Source: an uncultured Eubacteriales bacterium
GTDB taxonomy: Bacteria > Bacillota > Clostridia > Christensenellales > Aristaeellaceae
Assembly: GCA_900315675.1 (NCBI GenBank)
Contig: OMZY01000016.1
Coordinates: forward strand, 1 to 60,870
Reading direction: 5' to 3'
Length of the DNA stretch: 60,870 bases
This document shows, one piece after another, positions 25,566-34,537 of this stretch (position 1 is its first letter; the number at the start of each line of letters is the position of its first letter). Position numbers and translations under genes: made by a program. The notes below the pieces were generated by a model that ran no database searches, had not been told where the DNA came from, and worked only from the letters and a program-made list of their open reading frames with translations.

Positions 25566-25876
25566 TTGTCCATCTTCCCTCCCCACTCAGCAACTTTTAT
25601 GGAGGGCATCAGATTGGAAGCGAGAGGTTCGTAGAACACATGGTATTTCTCTTCGTTGTAGGAAAGCTGATAGTGTTCCCGCAGGTAATCCAGGTTCTCC
25701 GGATAGACGCCTTCAACCGCATAGCAGGTCAGGGCGGCGTTCTTCACCGCGTCCCGTACAACCTGCAGTTCTCTTCCGTTATTCTTTGCCGTAATGCCGT
25801 TAATCAGCAGGACAAAGCAGATAATCAGGGCGATAAAGATGAGGATCGATGCAGCGTCTTTTCTATTGATCTTCAT
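25562..25876 (-). CDS. Short pilin-like membrane protein
   Basis: 104 residues: N-terminal membrane helix (ASILIFIALIICFVLLINGI) and a short domain with AALTCYAVEGVYPENLDYLREHY, a segment resembling C-terminal regions of small pilins in Clostridia. GGAAGGGGGCGG precedes ATG. No prepilin cleavage motif. A 117-base gap with ATTTTTCATT repeats separates it from pilC. Confidence 0.65.
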   Translation of the reverse strand: MKINRKDAASILIFIALIICFVLLINGITAKNNGRELQVVRDAVKNAALTCYAVEGVYPENLDYLREHYQLSYNEEKYHVFYEPLASNLMPSIKVAEWGGKMDK

Positions 25877-25993
25877 GCTTCCGCCCCCTTCCTGTCTTCA
25901 TTTACTTAGCCATCACAAATGAACCTTGAACGGACCGCCGCCAACTGTTCATTTTTCATTCAGTCTTTTTTGTTTTTCATTGGATTCCATGCA

Positions 25994-27058
25994 TTACATG
26001 GAGCTCAGTACGCCCGCCATCGGCAACATCACGCTCAGCAGGATTGCGCCGATTACCACGGACAGCAGGGCCACCAGCGTGGGTTCCACAATGGAGATCA
26101 GGTGATCCAGTCCGTCTTCCACCTGTTCCTCATAAATCTCAGCGATCTTTTCCATGACCTGGGGTTCATGTCCGGACGCCGCACCCACCTTCAGCATACG
26201 GTTATGGAAATCCGCGAACAGGCCGCTCTTGGTAAGGGCTTCCTGGAATGTATGATCCTTCTTCATTTCTTCGCGGATAAAATTGACCTTGTCCACGGAT
26301 TCCTGGTCAGCCAGGGCAGCCGGCGCCATTTCCAGCGCGTTTTCCATGGGGAAACCGCTGTGCAGCATCAGGCCCAGGATTCCGGCAACCCGGGAAGCGG
26401 AAAGCTTTTCTGTCAGTCTGCGAACCGGTGGGAACAGGTTCTTCAGGAAATGCATGACCTTGTTCCGCATCCTTGTCCGCATCAGGATCACGATTACAAT
26501 CGCGCAGATGACCAGCAGGCCGATCAGTCCCAGCACAATCCATCCGGCCCAGGAGCCGATCTTCATCAGCACGGAGCCGCTTCCGGTTGCATCAACGCCA
26601 AGGGAAGCCAGCACTCGGCGGAAAATGGGCAATACGCGCCACAGCAGCACGCCGATGATGATCACCAGCATCACGCCAAGGATCAGCGGATAGGTAATCG
26701 CGCTCACAGCAGCGGAGCGGATGCGTCCTTCACGCTGATAATAGGTTGACAGGCTCTTCATTATGTCTTCCAGGCGGCCGGTCTGTTCACCGATATCCAC
26801 CATTTCGATCATATAGGAAGGCCATTCTTCCTCGTTTTCCTTCATGGCAACATAAAGGGAACCGGTCTCGTCCACCACCTTGTACAGGTTGGTATAGGGA
26901 TGGACTTTGTCGTTTCCCTTCATCTCGTCCTCGGCCAGCATTTCAATGCCGTCCCGAAGAGTCATGCCGGAGCTGAGCATCAGGGCAATCTGATCGCAGA
27001 AGCTGCTAAGTTCCTCCGAGGACATAATTCTCTTTTTCTTCTTTGCGTCGGTTGCCAT
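25994..27058 (-). CDS. pilC: PilC/GspF-like pilus platform protein
   Basis: 354 residues from ATG 27058 (TTGGAGGAACACATC upstream; a TTG at 27073 would overlap that site). Two T2SS-F repeats are visible (FCDQIALMLSSGMTLRDGIEML and GILGLMLHSGFPMENALEMA) with membrane segments at about 120-150, 170-205 and at the C terminus (LISIVEPTLVALLSVVIGAILLSVMLP). It is the inner-membrane platform that transmits ATPase movement to the pilus. Confidence 0.9.
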   Translation of the reverse strand: MATDAKKKKRIMSSEELSSFCDQIALMLSSGMTLRDGIEMLAEDEMKGNDKVHPYTNLYKVVDETGSLYVAMKENEEEWPSYMIEMVDIGEQTGRLEDIMKSLSTYYQREGRIRSAAVSAITYPLILGVMLVIIIGVLLWRVLPIFRRVLASLGVDATGSGSVLMKIGSWAGWIVLGLIGLLVICAIVIVILMRTRMRNKVMHFLKNLFPPVRRLTEKLSASRVAGILGLMLHSGFPMENALEMAPAALADQESVDKVNFIREEMKKDHTFQEALTKSGLFADFHNRMLKVGAASGHEPQVMEKIAEIYEEQVEDGLDHLISIVEPTLVALLSVVIGAILLSVMLPMAGVLSSM

Positions 27059-27096
27059 GATGTGTTCCTCCAATATATCGCTTTCATCCGATAGGA

Positions 27097-27921
27097 TTAA
27101 TAATATCTCTCTGTGCTGTACTGTTCATTCTTGGAACTGGCGTTCATTTCCGCCGTAGGATCGAAGAACCGGTTGTCACCGTTCACCACTGCCACAACCC
27201 ATGCATGATAAGTATTGGAGCCTACCGTGCCGATCACCAGGCGCGCCGGCACTCCCTGGGAGCGCAGCATCGCGCAGGTCAGAGCCGACAGGTCCTGGCA
27301 GATGCCCATCTTGTTCTTCCAGCATTCATCAATCTGGGGCAGCAGGCCGGGCTTGACCGTTACGCTCTTGATATAGTCGTAATTGAAGTTCTTCATTACG
27401 TATTTGCGGACGATGTCGAAGATCTCCTCCTGGTTCGTGACGCCTTCGCAGATCTTCTGTGCCTCCTGAACACAGGCGGTGTTTTCATCGTAGGAAACAT
27501 ACTGGTTCGGATAAAGGAAGCAGCTGAGCTCATCAGGCATCTTCACGTTCAGTTTAACGGTGCCTTCCTTGGAGTACTTCTTCCCGCTGACATTTTCAAA
27601 AAGGGAAACCTGATATTTTCCGCTGCCGAACTGCAGCGGAAAAACCTCATATTCCCCATCACTGTTCAGGTCATAATTCAGTTTTGCACCGGATGTGGCG
27701 ATCTGGAGCTTCAGCCGTTTGGATGTTTTTTTGGCTTTCACCATCAAATATCCTTCAGACATGTTGCTGCAGTCAACGGTCATCTTACCGTCTTTTTTGA
27801 CAGTTTTACCCGTCGCCTCCGGAAGATTCAGTCCCAGTGCGACGGCAATCAGGGCCGCACAAACCACAAGAACCAGCGTTGCGCAAACAATGAAGCGCGT
27901 TTTGCCCATTCTTGCGATCAT
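27097..27921 (-). CDS. Membrane-anchored transglutaminase-like protein
   Basis: 274 residues. N-terminal membrane anchor (FIVCATLVLVVCAALIAVALGL), a beta-rich segment, then a transglutaminase core with the catalytic triad in order: Cys in KMGICQDLSAL, His in NTYHAWVV and Asp in FFDPTAEM. The active site should face outside. It is the first gene of the pilus-like operon, 38 bases before pilC, so it may process or cross-link surface proteins; peptidase activity is equally possible. Confidence 0.85.
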   Translation of the reverse strand: MIARMGKTRFIVCATLVLVVCAALIAVALGLNLPEATGKTVKKDGKMTVDCSNMSEGYLMVKAKKTSKRLKLQIATSGAKLNYDLNSDGEYEVFPLQFGSGKYQVSLFENVSGKKYSKEGTVKLNVKMPDELSCFLYPNQYVSYDENTACVQEAQKICEGVTNQEEIFDIVRKYVMKNFNYDYIKSVTVKPGLLPQIDECWKNKMGICQDLSALTCAMLRSQGVPARLVIGTVGSNTYHAWVVAVVNGDNRFFDPTAEMNASSKNEQYSTERYY

Positions 27922-27965
27922 AGCTATTTCCTCCCCTGTAAACCATATACAGAACCAATATAGTC

Positions 27966-27994
27966 AGTTTAGCACAACTATATAGGTTTTGCAA
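27966..27994 (-). promoter_or_regulatory. Promoter of the pilus-like operon
   Basis: Minus strand TTGCAA (27994-27989), 17 bases, TAAACT (27971-27966), about 45 bases before the transglutaminase start. Confidence 0.65.
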
Positions 27995-28021
27995 TAATAT
28001 GCGGTCCACGGAAAAACAAAA

Positions 28022-28047
28022 ATCCCGCAGCTTTTCAGCTGCGGGAT
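28022..28047 (-). terminator. Terminator of the HU gene
   Basis: CCCGCAGC and GCTGCGGG around TTTTCA; minus strand continues ATTTTTGTTTTT. Confidence 0.88.
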
Positions 28048-28059
28048 CAGATAACCGGA

Positions 28060-28335
28060 TTACTTGTTCACGGCATCCTTCAGAGCCTTGCCGGCCTTGA
28101 AAGCGGGAGCCTTGCAGGCAGCGATCTTCACAGAAGCGCCGGTGCGGGGGTTGCGGGCAACGCGGGCAGGACGATTCTTGGCTTCGAAGGTACCAAAGCC
28201 GATCAGCTGCACTTTCTCACCCTTGGCCATGCTCTCAGCGATCACGTCCAGAACGGCGTTCAGAGCGGCTTCAGAATCTTTCTTGGTCATTTCGGTCTTG
28301 GCTGCCAGAGCAGCAATCAGTTCACCCTTATTCAT
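28060..28335 (-). CDS. hup: HU family DNA-binding protein
   Basis: 91 residues: [20 protein letters not shown] opening, VQLIGFGTF and [10 protein letters not shown] arm, ending [11 protein letters not shown] typical bacterial HU that bends and compacts DNA as a dimer. AAGGAGGTCCCCATA precedes ATG, and a strong promoter and terminator suit high expression. Confidence 0.97.
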   Translation of the reverse strand: MNKGELIAALAAKTEMTKKDSEAALNAVLDVIAESMAKGEKVQLIGFGTFEAKNRPARVARNPRTGASVKIAACKAPAFKAGKALKDAVNK

Positions 28336-28368
28336 TATGGGGACCTCCTTGAAAGAATTTTCGTTTTA

Positions 28369-28396
28369 AGTATAACCCTTCCCCGCCTTATGTCAA
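28369..28396 (-). promoter_or_regulatory. HU promoter
   Basis: Minus strand TTGACA (28396-28391), 16 bases, TATACT (28374-28369). Confidence 0.8.
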
Positions 28397-28493
28397 GAGT
28401 TTTTTTGCCGGAACGCCCTTATTTTGTGCCGTTTGGGGCGTTTTAGGCACAAAATATGCCGGTTTTTTGTGACTTAGTCCCTTTTTGATGCCC

Positions 28494-28522
28494 TTGCACG
28501 GCTCAAACCCCTGTGTTATCAT
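28494..28522 (+). promoter_or_regulatory. miaA promoter
   Basis: TTGCAC (28494-28499), 17 bases, TATCAT (28517-28522), divergent from the HU promoter. Confidence 0.65.
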
Positions 28523-28560
28523 CTTTTCAGGCCTTCTTACAGGCGTAAAGGAGTGGGAAA

Positions 28561-29448
28561 ATGCTTCCGAAACTGATCGTAATCGAGGGGACAAACGCTT
28601 CCGGGAAAAGCTCCCTGGGGGTTCAGCTGGCTGCCCGTTTCGGAGGCGAAATCATATCCGCGGATTCCCGGCAGGTTTTCAGCCGTCTGGATCTCGGTTC
28701 CGGGAAAATCACCCGGGAGGAGATGAACGGCGTCCCCCACCATCTGCTGGATGTCCGGAAGCCGGGGGAATTCTTCTCCATGGCTGATTTCCAGCGCCTG
28801 GCCTATGAAGCCATAGACGATATTCTTTCCCGCGGCAAACTTCCCTTCCTGGTCGGCGGTACCGGCCTGTATGTGGATGCCGTAGCAGACGGTTATGAAC
28901 TCAGCGATAAGGCGCCGGACCACAGCCTGCGCGCTCACCTGGAAACCTTTGAAACACCGGAACTGTATGAAATGCTGAAGCAGAAGCTGCCGGACACGGA
29001 CATTGATCCGAAAAACCGCCACCGGGTCATGCGGACCCTGGAAAAGCTGGAGGCAGACGATTACCGTCCCGCCGGCAAAAGCCCGCGCTATGAGCTCCTG
29101 AAGCTGGGTATTACCTGGCCCCGGGAAATCCTGAAACAGCGGATTGACGAGCGGCTGGAAAGACGCCTGCAGGAAGGCATGGTGGAGGAAGTCAGAGCCC
29201 TGCTGGATGAAGGCGTCAGCGAGGAGTTTATGGTCAAGCTCGGACTGGAATACAAGTATCTCACCTGGTACCTCACCGGGAAAATCGGCTATGAACAGAT
29301 GAAGGAAGAGCTGGCCGCCGCCATCAAGAAGTTCGCCAAGCGCCAGATGACCTGGTTCCACCGCGATCCCCGCATCCACTGGCTGGATATGGCGAACGAT
29401 CCTCAGACGGAAGCGGAGAAACTCATCCGAGAATTTCTGAATTCATAA
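28561..29448 (+). CDS. miaA: tRNA dimethylallyltransferase
   Basis: 295 residues, AAAGGAGTGGGAAA before ATG. P-loop reads GTNASGKSS (the usual form is GPTASGKT), then SADSRQVF, GGTGLYVDA and the C-terminal KRQMTWFHRDPRIHWLD. MiaA adds a dimethylallyl group to A37 of tRNAs that read UNN codons. Length is normal. It stands alone between HU and a zinc-ribbon gene, rather than beside mutL or hfq as in some bacteria. Confidence 0.93.
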   Translation: MLPKLIVIEGTNASGKSSLGVQLAARFGGEIISADSRQVFSRLDLGSGKITREEMNGVPHHLLDVRKPGEFFSMADFQRLAYEAIDDILSRGKLPFLVGGTGLYVDAVADGYELSDKAPDHSLRAHLETFETPELYEMLKQKLPDTDIDPKNRHRVMRTLEKLEADDYRPAGKSPRYELLKLGITWPREILKQRIDERLERRLQEGMVEEVRALLDEGVSEEFMVKLGLEYKYLTWYLTGKIGYEQMKEELAAAIKKFAKRQMTWFHRDPRIHWLDMANDPQTEAEKLIREFLNS

Positions 29449-29457
29449 TAAATCAAT

Positions 29458-29487
29458 AAAACTCCTGCGACACCGCAGGAGTTTTTT
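29458..29487 (+). terminator. miaA terminator
   Basis: AACTCCTGCG and CGCAGGAGTT stem followed by TTTTT. Confidence 0.85.
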
Positions 29488-29533
29488 CCACCATTTTTCA
29501 TTTTTCATTCTTCATTGATAAATGCCTGAATTT

Positions 29534-30223
29534 CTAATTCAGGCGTTCATCCAGATATTCCGTTCTTCCGCCGTTCCTCGCTGCATATCCCTGATATAAC
29601 GCCTTCCAGAGCTGTTCCCGCTGATCCGGGGACAGCTTTTCATCTTCCCGGACGCGCTTGATCATCTCCGCCACAGGAACCGCCAGTTTCTTATCCTTGT
29701 TCCGGTCGGAATGGAACCCCAGGAAAGATCCCATCACCTGGTTGCTTCCCTCCAGAAACAGTTCCACATATTCCCGGCACAGCCGCTGCAGGTATTCCCG
29801 CTGCTTCCCTGCCGGATCTCCGAACATCTCCAGGCATTCCTTCAGTTCCGGATTCTCAAACAGCTTCTCCCTCATACGGTTGCGCTTTTCTTCGGTAAAG
29901 TCTCCGGGCTTCCGGTACATTTCCAGCACCCAGCACTTGATCACTGAAAAGTCCACGGTCCAGCGGCGCTTGTCCTCCTGCTCACCGGTAAACAGCAGTT
30001 CCCACCGGATTTCCCGGCTGTTCGGGCATTTCTTCAGGCCCTTCAGCAGGATTTCACGCCGTTCAGGATAGCTTTTCATCTGAGCTGCCTTCCTGAGCCA
30101 TTTCTCCGCTTCCGGTGTCTCTGTCATAGGCGCAGCGGCTTCCAGCTTCGTCCCGCAGTACGGGCAGAAAGCAACGCCTTCCGTTTCAATGGTTCTGCCG
30201 CATTGTCTGCAAATAATACTCAT
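29534..30223 (-). CDS. Zinc-ribbon protein of unknown function
   Basis: 229 residues. One zinc ribbon at the N terminus (CRQCGRTIETEGVAFCPYCG), then an all-helical, highly charged domain that I do not recognise (EKWLRKAAQMKSYPERREILL; RMREKLFENPELKECLEMFG). GAGGTG before ATG. No signal peptide. Zinc-ribbon plus helical-repeat proteins of this sort are common and uncharacterised in Clostridia. Confidence 0.75.
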   Translation of the reverse strand: MSIICRQCGRTIETEGVAFCPYCGTKLEAAAPMTETPEAEKWLRKAAQMKSYPERREILLKGLKKCPNSREIRWELLFTGEQEDKRRWTVDFSVIKCWVLEMYRKPGDFTEEKRNRMREKLFENPELKECLEMFGDPAGKQREYLQRLCREYVELFLEGSNQVMGSFLGFHSDRNKDKKLAVPVAEMIKRVREDEKLSPDQREQLWKALYQGYAARNGGRTEYLDERLN

Positions 30224-30294
30224 ATATTCACCTCATCAGGCTTTTCATTCATCCCTACAAGCATATGACATTCCGCCGGAAAAAGCAATAAAAA

Positions 30295-30318
30295 ACGGAA
30301 GGGCTTCCGCCCTTCCGT
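30295..30318 (-). terminator. Terminator of the ChvE/MmsAB operon
   Basis: ACGGAAGGGC (30295-30304) and GCCCTTCCGT (30309-30318); the minus strand continues with TTTTTATTG. Confidence 0.88.
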
Positions 30319-30342
30319 CTGTAGATATTCCGTATACCTTTC

Positions 30343-31572
30343 TCAGCCCTTTTTCCGCTTGGAAACCACGTCGAAGATAACGGCTACCAGCAGAACACCG
30401 CCCTTGACCACGTACTGCCAGGAGTCCGTGATACCCAGGATGGACATGCCCATGTTCAGCACGCCCAGCAGCAGAGCGCCGATCACAACGCCGCCCACGG
30501 TACCGCTTCCGCCGTAAGCGGAGGCGCCGCCGATGAAGCAGGAGGCGATAGCGTCCATTTCAAAGGAGGTACCGGTGGCACCGGACACGGAACCGACGCG
30601 GGCCAGGCACAGCAGGCCGCACAGACCGGCCAGGAAGCCCAGGTTCGTGTAAGCCAGGAAGTAAATCCTGTTGGTGTCAATACCGGACAGCTTTGTCGCT
30701 TTCTCGTTACCGCCCACAGCGTAGAAGTAACGGCCGACGACGGTCTTGGAGGTGATGAAGTAGTAGATCAGGCAGATCGCCAGGACCCAGACCAGCATAA
30801 CGGAGATACCCTTATACTGGCTCAGCTTCCAGCAGTACCACATAACCAGCGCGCCGATCACGGCGGTCTTGCCGTAATCCATCAGAGCACTGTTCATGGT
30901 GTAATTGTTCTTTTTCCTGTTCAGCCGGTTGCGGACAGTCATGGCGACAACCGCGATCACGATGATTCCGCCGATGATGAGCGGAGACCAGATATGGGGG
31001 TTGTCCACCGGATTGGCCTTGGTGGAGACCACGTCAAGCCCCGGGATGTTGATATAGGAGGTGAACAGGCTGGTGAAGGCTGTGTCCTTGATCGGAACAG
31101 TCTTACTGTCCAGGACGAGGCGGCCGATACCGCGGAAGATAAACATGCCCGCCAGGGTGGTGATGAACGGAGGAATCCGCACATAACCGATCCAGTAGCC
31201 CTGCCACACACCGACAGCCAGGCCGGCCAGAAGGCAAAGGACAATCGTGATATAGGGGTTCCAGCCGTTGTTATTGATCAGCACAGCCGCCAGACCGCCG
31301 GTCAGGCAGATGACAGAACCAACAGACAGGTCGATGTTACCGCCTGTCAGGATGCACAGCAGCATACCGCAGGCAAGAACCAGCACGTAGCCGTTCTGCA
31401 GCAGCAGGTTGGACATGTTCTGCGGCAGGAGCAGGCGCTTGTTGGTGAGGAAGTAGAATAAGACGAACACAAGAACCAGCGCGATGGTCATGGAGTTCTT
31501 GGTCAGAAAGTTGATCACGTTCCGTTTTCCGCTTTGCTGATTTGCTCCGGAAACTGCGGGTTTGACCGTCAT
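30343..31572 (-). CDS. mmsB: Multiple-monosaccharide ABC permease
   Basis: 409 residues from ATG 31572 (AAAGGAGTG upstream; the GTG at 31581 lies within that site). About ten membrane segments of the BPD_transp_2 family; conserved LTGGNIDLSVGSV, YAVGGNEKATKLSGI and FIGGASAYGGSGTVGGV. It forms the membrane channel for the sugar delivered by the ChvE-like protein and works with the ATPase encoded just upstream. Confidence 0.92.
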   Translation of the reverse strand: MTVKPAVSGANQQSGKRNVINFLTKNSMTIALVLVFVLFYFLTNKRLLLPQNMSNLLLQNGYVLVLACGMLLCILTGGNIDLSVGSVICLTGGLAAVLINNNGWNPYITIVLCLLAGLAVGVWQGYWIGYVRIPPFITTLAGMFIFRGIGRLVLDSKTVPIKDTAFTSLFTSYINIPGLDVVSTKANPVDNPHIWSPLIIGGIIVIAVVAMTVRNRLNRKKNNYTMNSALMDYGKTAVIGALVMWYCWKLSQYKGISVMLVWVLAICLIYYFITSKTVVGRYFYAVGGNEKATKLSGIDTNRIYFLAYTNLGFLAGLCGLLCLARVGSVSGATGTSFEMDAIASCFIGGASAYGGSGTVGGVVIGALLLGVLNMGMSILGITDSWQYVVKGGVLLVAVIFDVVSKRKKG

Positions 31573-31616
31573 GGTAAACACTCCTTTTCTTTACGTGTTT
31601 GGATGATTGTAGAAAA

Positions 31617-33149
31617 TCAGCTGTCCCTGAGGATGTAGCCCATGATCTCTTCCTGGGTGGTCTCCCGGGCATTCAGCTCAGCAAGCAGTCTTCCTTCATT
31701 CATAACATAGATGCGGTCGCACATACCCAGCAACTCAGGCATTTCAGAGGAAATCATCACAACTGATTTGCCGTCTGCCACCATCTTGTTCATCAGGCAG
31801 TAGATATCGTACTTCGCGCCGACGTCAATACCGCGGGTCGGCTCATCCATGATCAGAATGTCAGGTTCCGTAAACATCCATTTGCCCAGCAGGGCCTTTT
31901 GCTGGTTTCCGCCGGACAGGTTGCCCACCTTCTGCTCAATGGTGGGGGTCTTTGTGCCCATTTCGTTCTTCATTTCTTCCGCCACATTCTTTTCCTTGTC
32001 GCGGTCAATGATCGAATGATTGCTGACCTTGTCCAGTCGGGGCAGCGTTGTATTGAATCGGATGCTCTCATTCAGCAGCAATCCGTTTGTTTTCCGGTCT
32101 TCTGTAATATAGGCAAGACCTGCGTGGATGGCCGCTTCCGGATTCTTCAGGTTCGTCTTCTTTCCGAAGAGGTACAGTTCACCGCTGATATCAGTACCGT
32201 AGCTCTTGCCGAAAATCGACATGGCCAGCTCCGTACGTCCGGCACCCTGCAGGCCTGAGAAACCGATAATTTCTCCCTTGTGCACTTTGAATGAGATGTT
32301 GTCGTCGACGACCTTTTCCGGATACAGCGGATGATGGACCGTCCAGTTTTTCACTTCCAGGCTGACGTCTTCCTGTACGTTGTGTTCCCGTTCAGGATAA
32401 CGGTCGTCCATGGAACGTCCGACCATGCCCTTGATAATCCGGTCTTCGCTGAACTCATCGACGCCCTTGACCAGGGTTTCGATGGTGGAGCCGTCACGGA
32501 TGATCGTGGCTTTGTCGGCACAGTAAATGATCTCATTCAGTTTATGCGTGATGATGATGGAGGTAAGTCCCTGCTTTTTGAACTCCATCAGCAGATCCAG
32601 CAGCATTTTCGCGTCTTCGTCATTCAGGGATGACGTCGGCTCGTCCAGGATCAGCAGCTTAACGTTCTTGGAGAAAGCCTTCGCTATTTCCACCAGCTGC
32701 TGTTTGCCTGTACCGATATCCTTGATCAGGGTATGGGCTGATTCGTTCAGTCCAACCTGCCTCATATGCTTTTCCGCTTCGGCATAGGTCTTGTTCCAGT
32801 CGATAATTCCCGCCTTGTTCTTGATTTCGTTGCCGAGGAACATGTTTTCCCCGATGGACAGCAGCGGGATAAGGGCCAGTTCCTGGTGGATGATAACGAT
32901 GTTTTTCGCTTCGGATTCCTTCAGCGTTTTGAACTGACACAGTTCACCGTTATAGTAAAAATCTCCGGTATAAGTCCCATAGGGATATATTCCGGAAAGG
33001 ACGTTCATCAGTGTGGATTTCCCTGCACCGTTCTCGCCGATCAGTGCGTGAATCTCTCCTCTTTCGACAACCAGATTAACATTATCCAGTGCCTTGACGC
33101 CCGGGAATTCTTTGGTGATGTTTTTCATTTCCAGGATCACATCAGCCAA
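31617..33149 (-). CDS. mmsA: Multiple-monosaccharide ABC ATPase
   Basis: About 510 residues with two ATPase halves: Walker A GENGAGKST and signature/Walker B region (LLILDEPTSSL) in the first; LSGGNQQKALLGKW and ILIMDEPTRGID in the second, which has a degenerate Walker A (GLQGAGRTE) as usual for this sugar family. I take TTG 33149 as start because AAAGGAGGG lies 8 bases upstream and the product then begins MADVILEMKNITKEF; the open frame reaches to 33218 without another signal. A rare start may keep ATPase levels below those of the binding protein. Confidence 0.9.
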   Translation of the reverse strand: MADVILEMKNITKEFPGVKALDNVNLVVERGEIHALIGENGAGKSTLMNVLSGIYPYGTYTGDFYYNGELCQFKTLKESEAKNIVIIHQELALIPLLSIGENMFLGNEIKNKAGIIDWNKTYAEAEKHMRQVGLNESAHTLIKDIGTGKQQLVEIAKAFSKNVKLLILDEPTSSLNDEDAKMLLDLLMEFKKQGLTSIIITHKLNEIIYCADKATIIRDGSTIETLVKGVDEFSEDRIIKGMVGRSMDDRYPEREHNVQEDVSLEVKNWTVHHPLYPEKVVDDNISFKVHKGEIIGFSGLQGAGRTELAMSIFGKSYGTDISGELYLFGKKTNLKNPEAAIHAGLAYITEDRKTNGLLLNESIRFNTTLPRLDKVSNHSIIDRDKEKNVAEEMKNEMGTKTPTIEQKVGNLSGGNQQKALLGKWMFTEPDILIMDEPTRGIDVGAKYDIYCLMNKMVADGKSVVMISSEMPELLGMCDRIYVMNEGRLLAELNARETTQEEIMGYILRDS

Positions 33150-33186
33150 GTCGGATCCCTCCTTTGATTTAACAAACAACTCTGAA

Positions 33187-33215
33187 AACAGGGCGGGGCT
33201 GAACCCCGCCCTGTT
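33187..33215 (-). terminator. Hairpin between chvE and mmsA
   Basis: AACAGGGCGGGG and CCCCGCCCTGTT with a 5-base loop; minus strand continues TTTTCAGAG. It probably ends most transcripts or protects the chvE message, giving excess binding protein. Confidence 0.85.
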
Positions 33216-33237
33216 CATTTGTTTTGCTAGAGTCTAA

Positions 33238-34347
33238 TTACTTGGCCAGCAGATACTTCTGGTCAGCGTCCCACTGATACAGGCCGATGTCAACCAGCTC
33301 CTGCAGGTTGTCAGCGGTGATCACGGAAGGCACGAGCAGGAAGGAATTCGCGAAGTTGCCTTCAGAGGTGAAGTAGGAAGTGGTGTCGAACGCGCAGGGG
33401 ACATCGAAGGTCTTTACGAGTTCTTCGCCGTTGACTTCGCCTTCGAGGATGGCCTTGGCAACAGCCAGGGTCACGACGGCTTCGTTCGCAACGTTCTTGT
33501 AAACGGTCATGGTCTGCTTGCCATCAACGATGTTCGCCAGGTTGGCGATGTCGCCGTCCTGTCCGGTCACGACCACAGCATTGGTTCCGGCATAGTCAGA
33601 TTCAATAGCCTGGGCAACACCGGCAGCGGTGGAGTCGTTGGAGCACAGCCAGGCATCCAGCTGGGTGCCGTCGGCATAGTAGGAAGCCAGGATGTTCTGG
33701 GCGCGGGCCAGAGCGGTGTCAGTGCTCCACTGAGCGGTGGCAACAGCCTGGAACTCGGTCTGTCCGGAAACAACCTTCAGGGTGCCGGCATCAATGTAGG
33801 GCTTCAGCACGTCGAAAGCGCCGTTGAAGAAGTAGCCAGCATTGTTGTCAGCGGGGTCACCGGCGGTGAACTCGATGTTGAAGGTCTTGTCACCGGCGTT
33901 GGCCAGATCCAGAGCGGTTTCAACATACTGTCCCTGCAGCTTACCAACGGTATAGTTGTCGAAGGAGACATAGTACTTGGAAGCGTCGTTGATGATCAGG
34001 CGGTCATAGGACAGAACCGGAACGCCCTTTTCAGCAGCGGAGTCCATGCAGGTGTTCAGGCCTTCGCCGTCGATAGCGGAGACGATCAGGAGATCGACGC
34101 CGTCGCTCAGCATGTTGTCGATGTCGTTAACCTGCTGATCGTTCTTGTTGTCGGAGTAGGTCAGGATAGCGTCGTATCCGGCAGCTTCGAACTGTTCCTT
34201 CAGGTAGGTGCCGTCACGGTTCCAGCGTTCGAGGGACTGGGTGGGCATCGAGATACCAACCTTTTTCTTGGCGCCTTCAGCAGAAGCGAAGGAGCACAGG
34301 CTCAGCACGAGAGCCAGAGCGAGAACCAGAGCAAGGATCTTCTTCAT
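33238..34347 (-). CDS. chvE: ChvE-like sugar-binding protein
   Basis: 369 residues. Signal peptide MKKILALVLALALVLSLCSF with likely cleavage after ASA; the only nearby cysteine is not in a lipobox. The binding fold is in the normal order: KKVGISMPTQSLERWNRDG, then NKNDQQVNDIDNML and YYVSFDNYTVGKLQG, then CSNDSTAAGVAQAI and TGQDGDI. ChvE/MmsA-linked proteins bind several aldoses (arabinose, galactose, glucose, xylose). AAAAAAAGGAGTG precedes ATG. First gene of its operon. Confidence 0.92.
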   Translation of the reverse strand: MKKILALVLALALVLSLCSFASAEGAKKKVGISMPTQSLERWNRDGTYLKEQFEAAGYDAILTYSDNKNDQQVNDIDNMLSDGVDLLIVSAIDGEGLNTCMDSAAEKGVPVLSYDRLIINDASKYYVSFDNYTVGKLQGQYVETALDLANAGDKTFNIEFTAGDPADNNAGYFFNGAFDVLKPYIDAGTLKVVSGQTEFQAVATAQWSTDTALARAQNILASYYADGTQLDAWLCSNDSTAAGVAQAIESDYAGTNAVVVTGQDGDIANLANIVDGKQTMTVYKNVANEAVVTLAVAKAILEGEVNGEELVKTFDVPCAFDTTSYFTSEGNFANSFLLVPSVITADNLQELVDIGLYQWDADQKYLLAK

Positions 34348-34410
34348 AGTTTGGGTACACTCCTTTTTTTAATTTTTCCCGGATTTCTCATCCGGAAATG
34401 AACTGACCAT

Positions 34411-34439
34411 ATTTTACACTTTCACTCTCTGTTTGTAAA
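34411..34439 (-). promoter_or_regulatory. chvE promoter
   Basis: Minus strand TTTACA (34439-34434), 17 bases, TAAAAT (34416-34411). Confidence 0.7.
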
Positions 34440-34456
34440 TAGATTCACGCAAATTT

Positions 34457-34472
34457 TCGGAAACGATACCGA
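34457..34472. promoter_or_regulatory. LacI-family operator-like palindrome
   Basis: TCGGAAACGATACCGA is a near-perfect palindrome centred on CG, the style of LacI/GalR operators, 18 bases upstream of the -35 box. Confidence 0.55.
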
Positions 34473-34504
34473 AAGAAAACAATATTGATTTTCCTCACTT
34501 TTTC

Positions 34505-34518
34505 AGCAAACGTTTTCA
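34505..34518. promoter_or_regulatory. cre-like site upstream of chvE
   Basis: The minus strand reads TGAAAACGTTTGCT, close to the CcpA consensus TGWAANCGNTNWCA (last two bases differ in part). At about -75 it would fit activation or fine control by carbon state. Confidence 0.5.
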
Positions 34519-34537
34519 CTTTTTGTCGGTGAATCTA

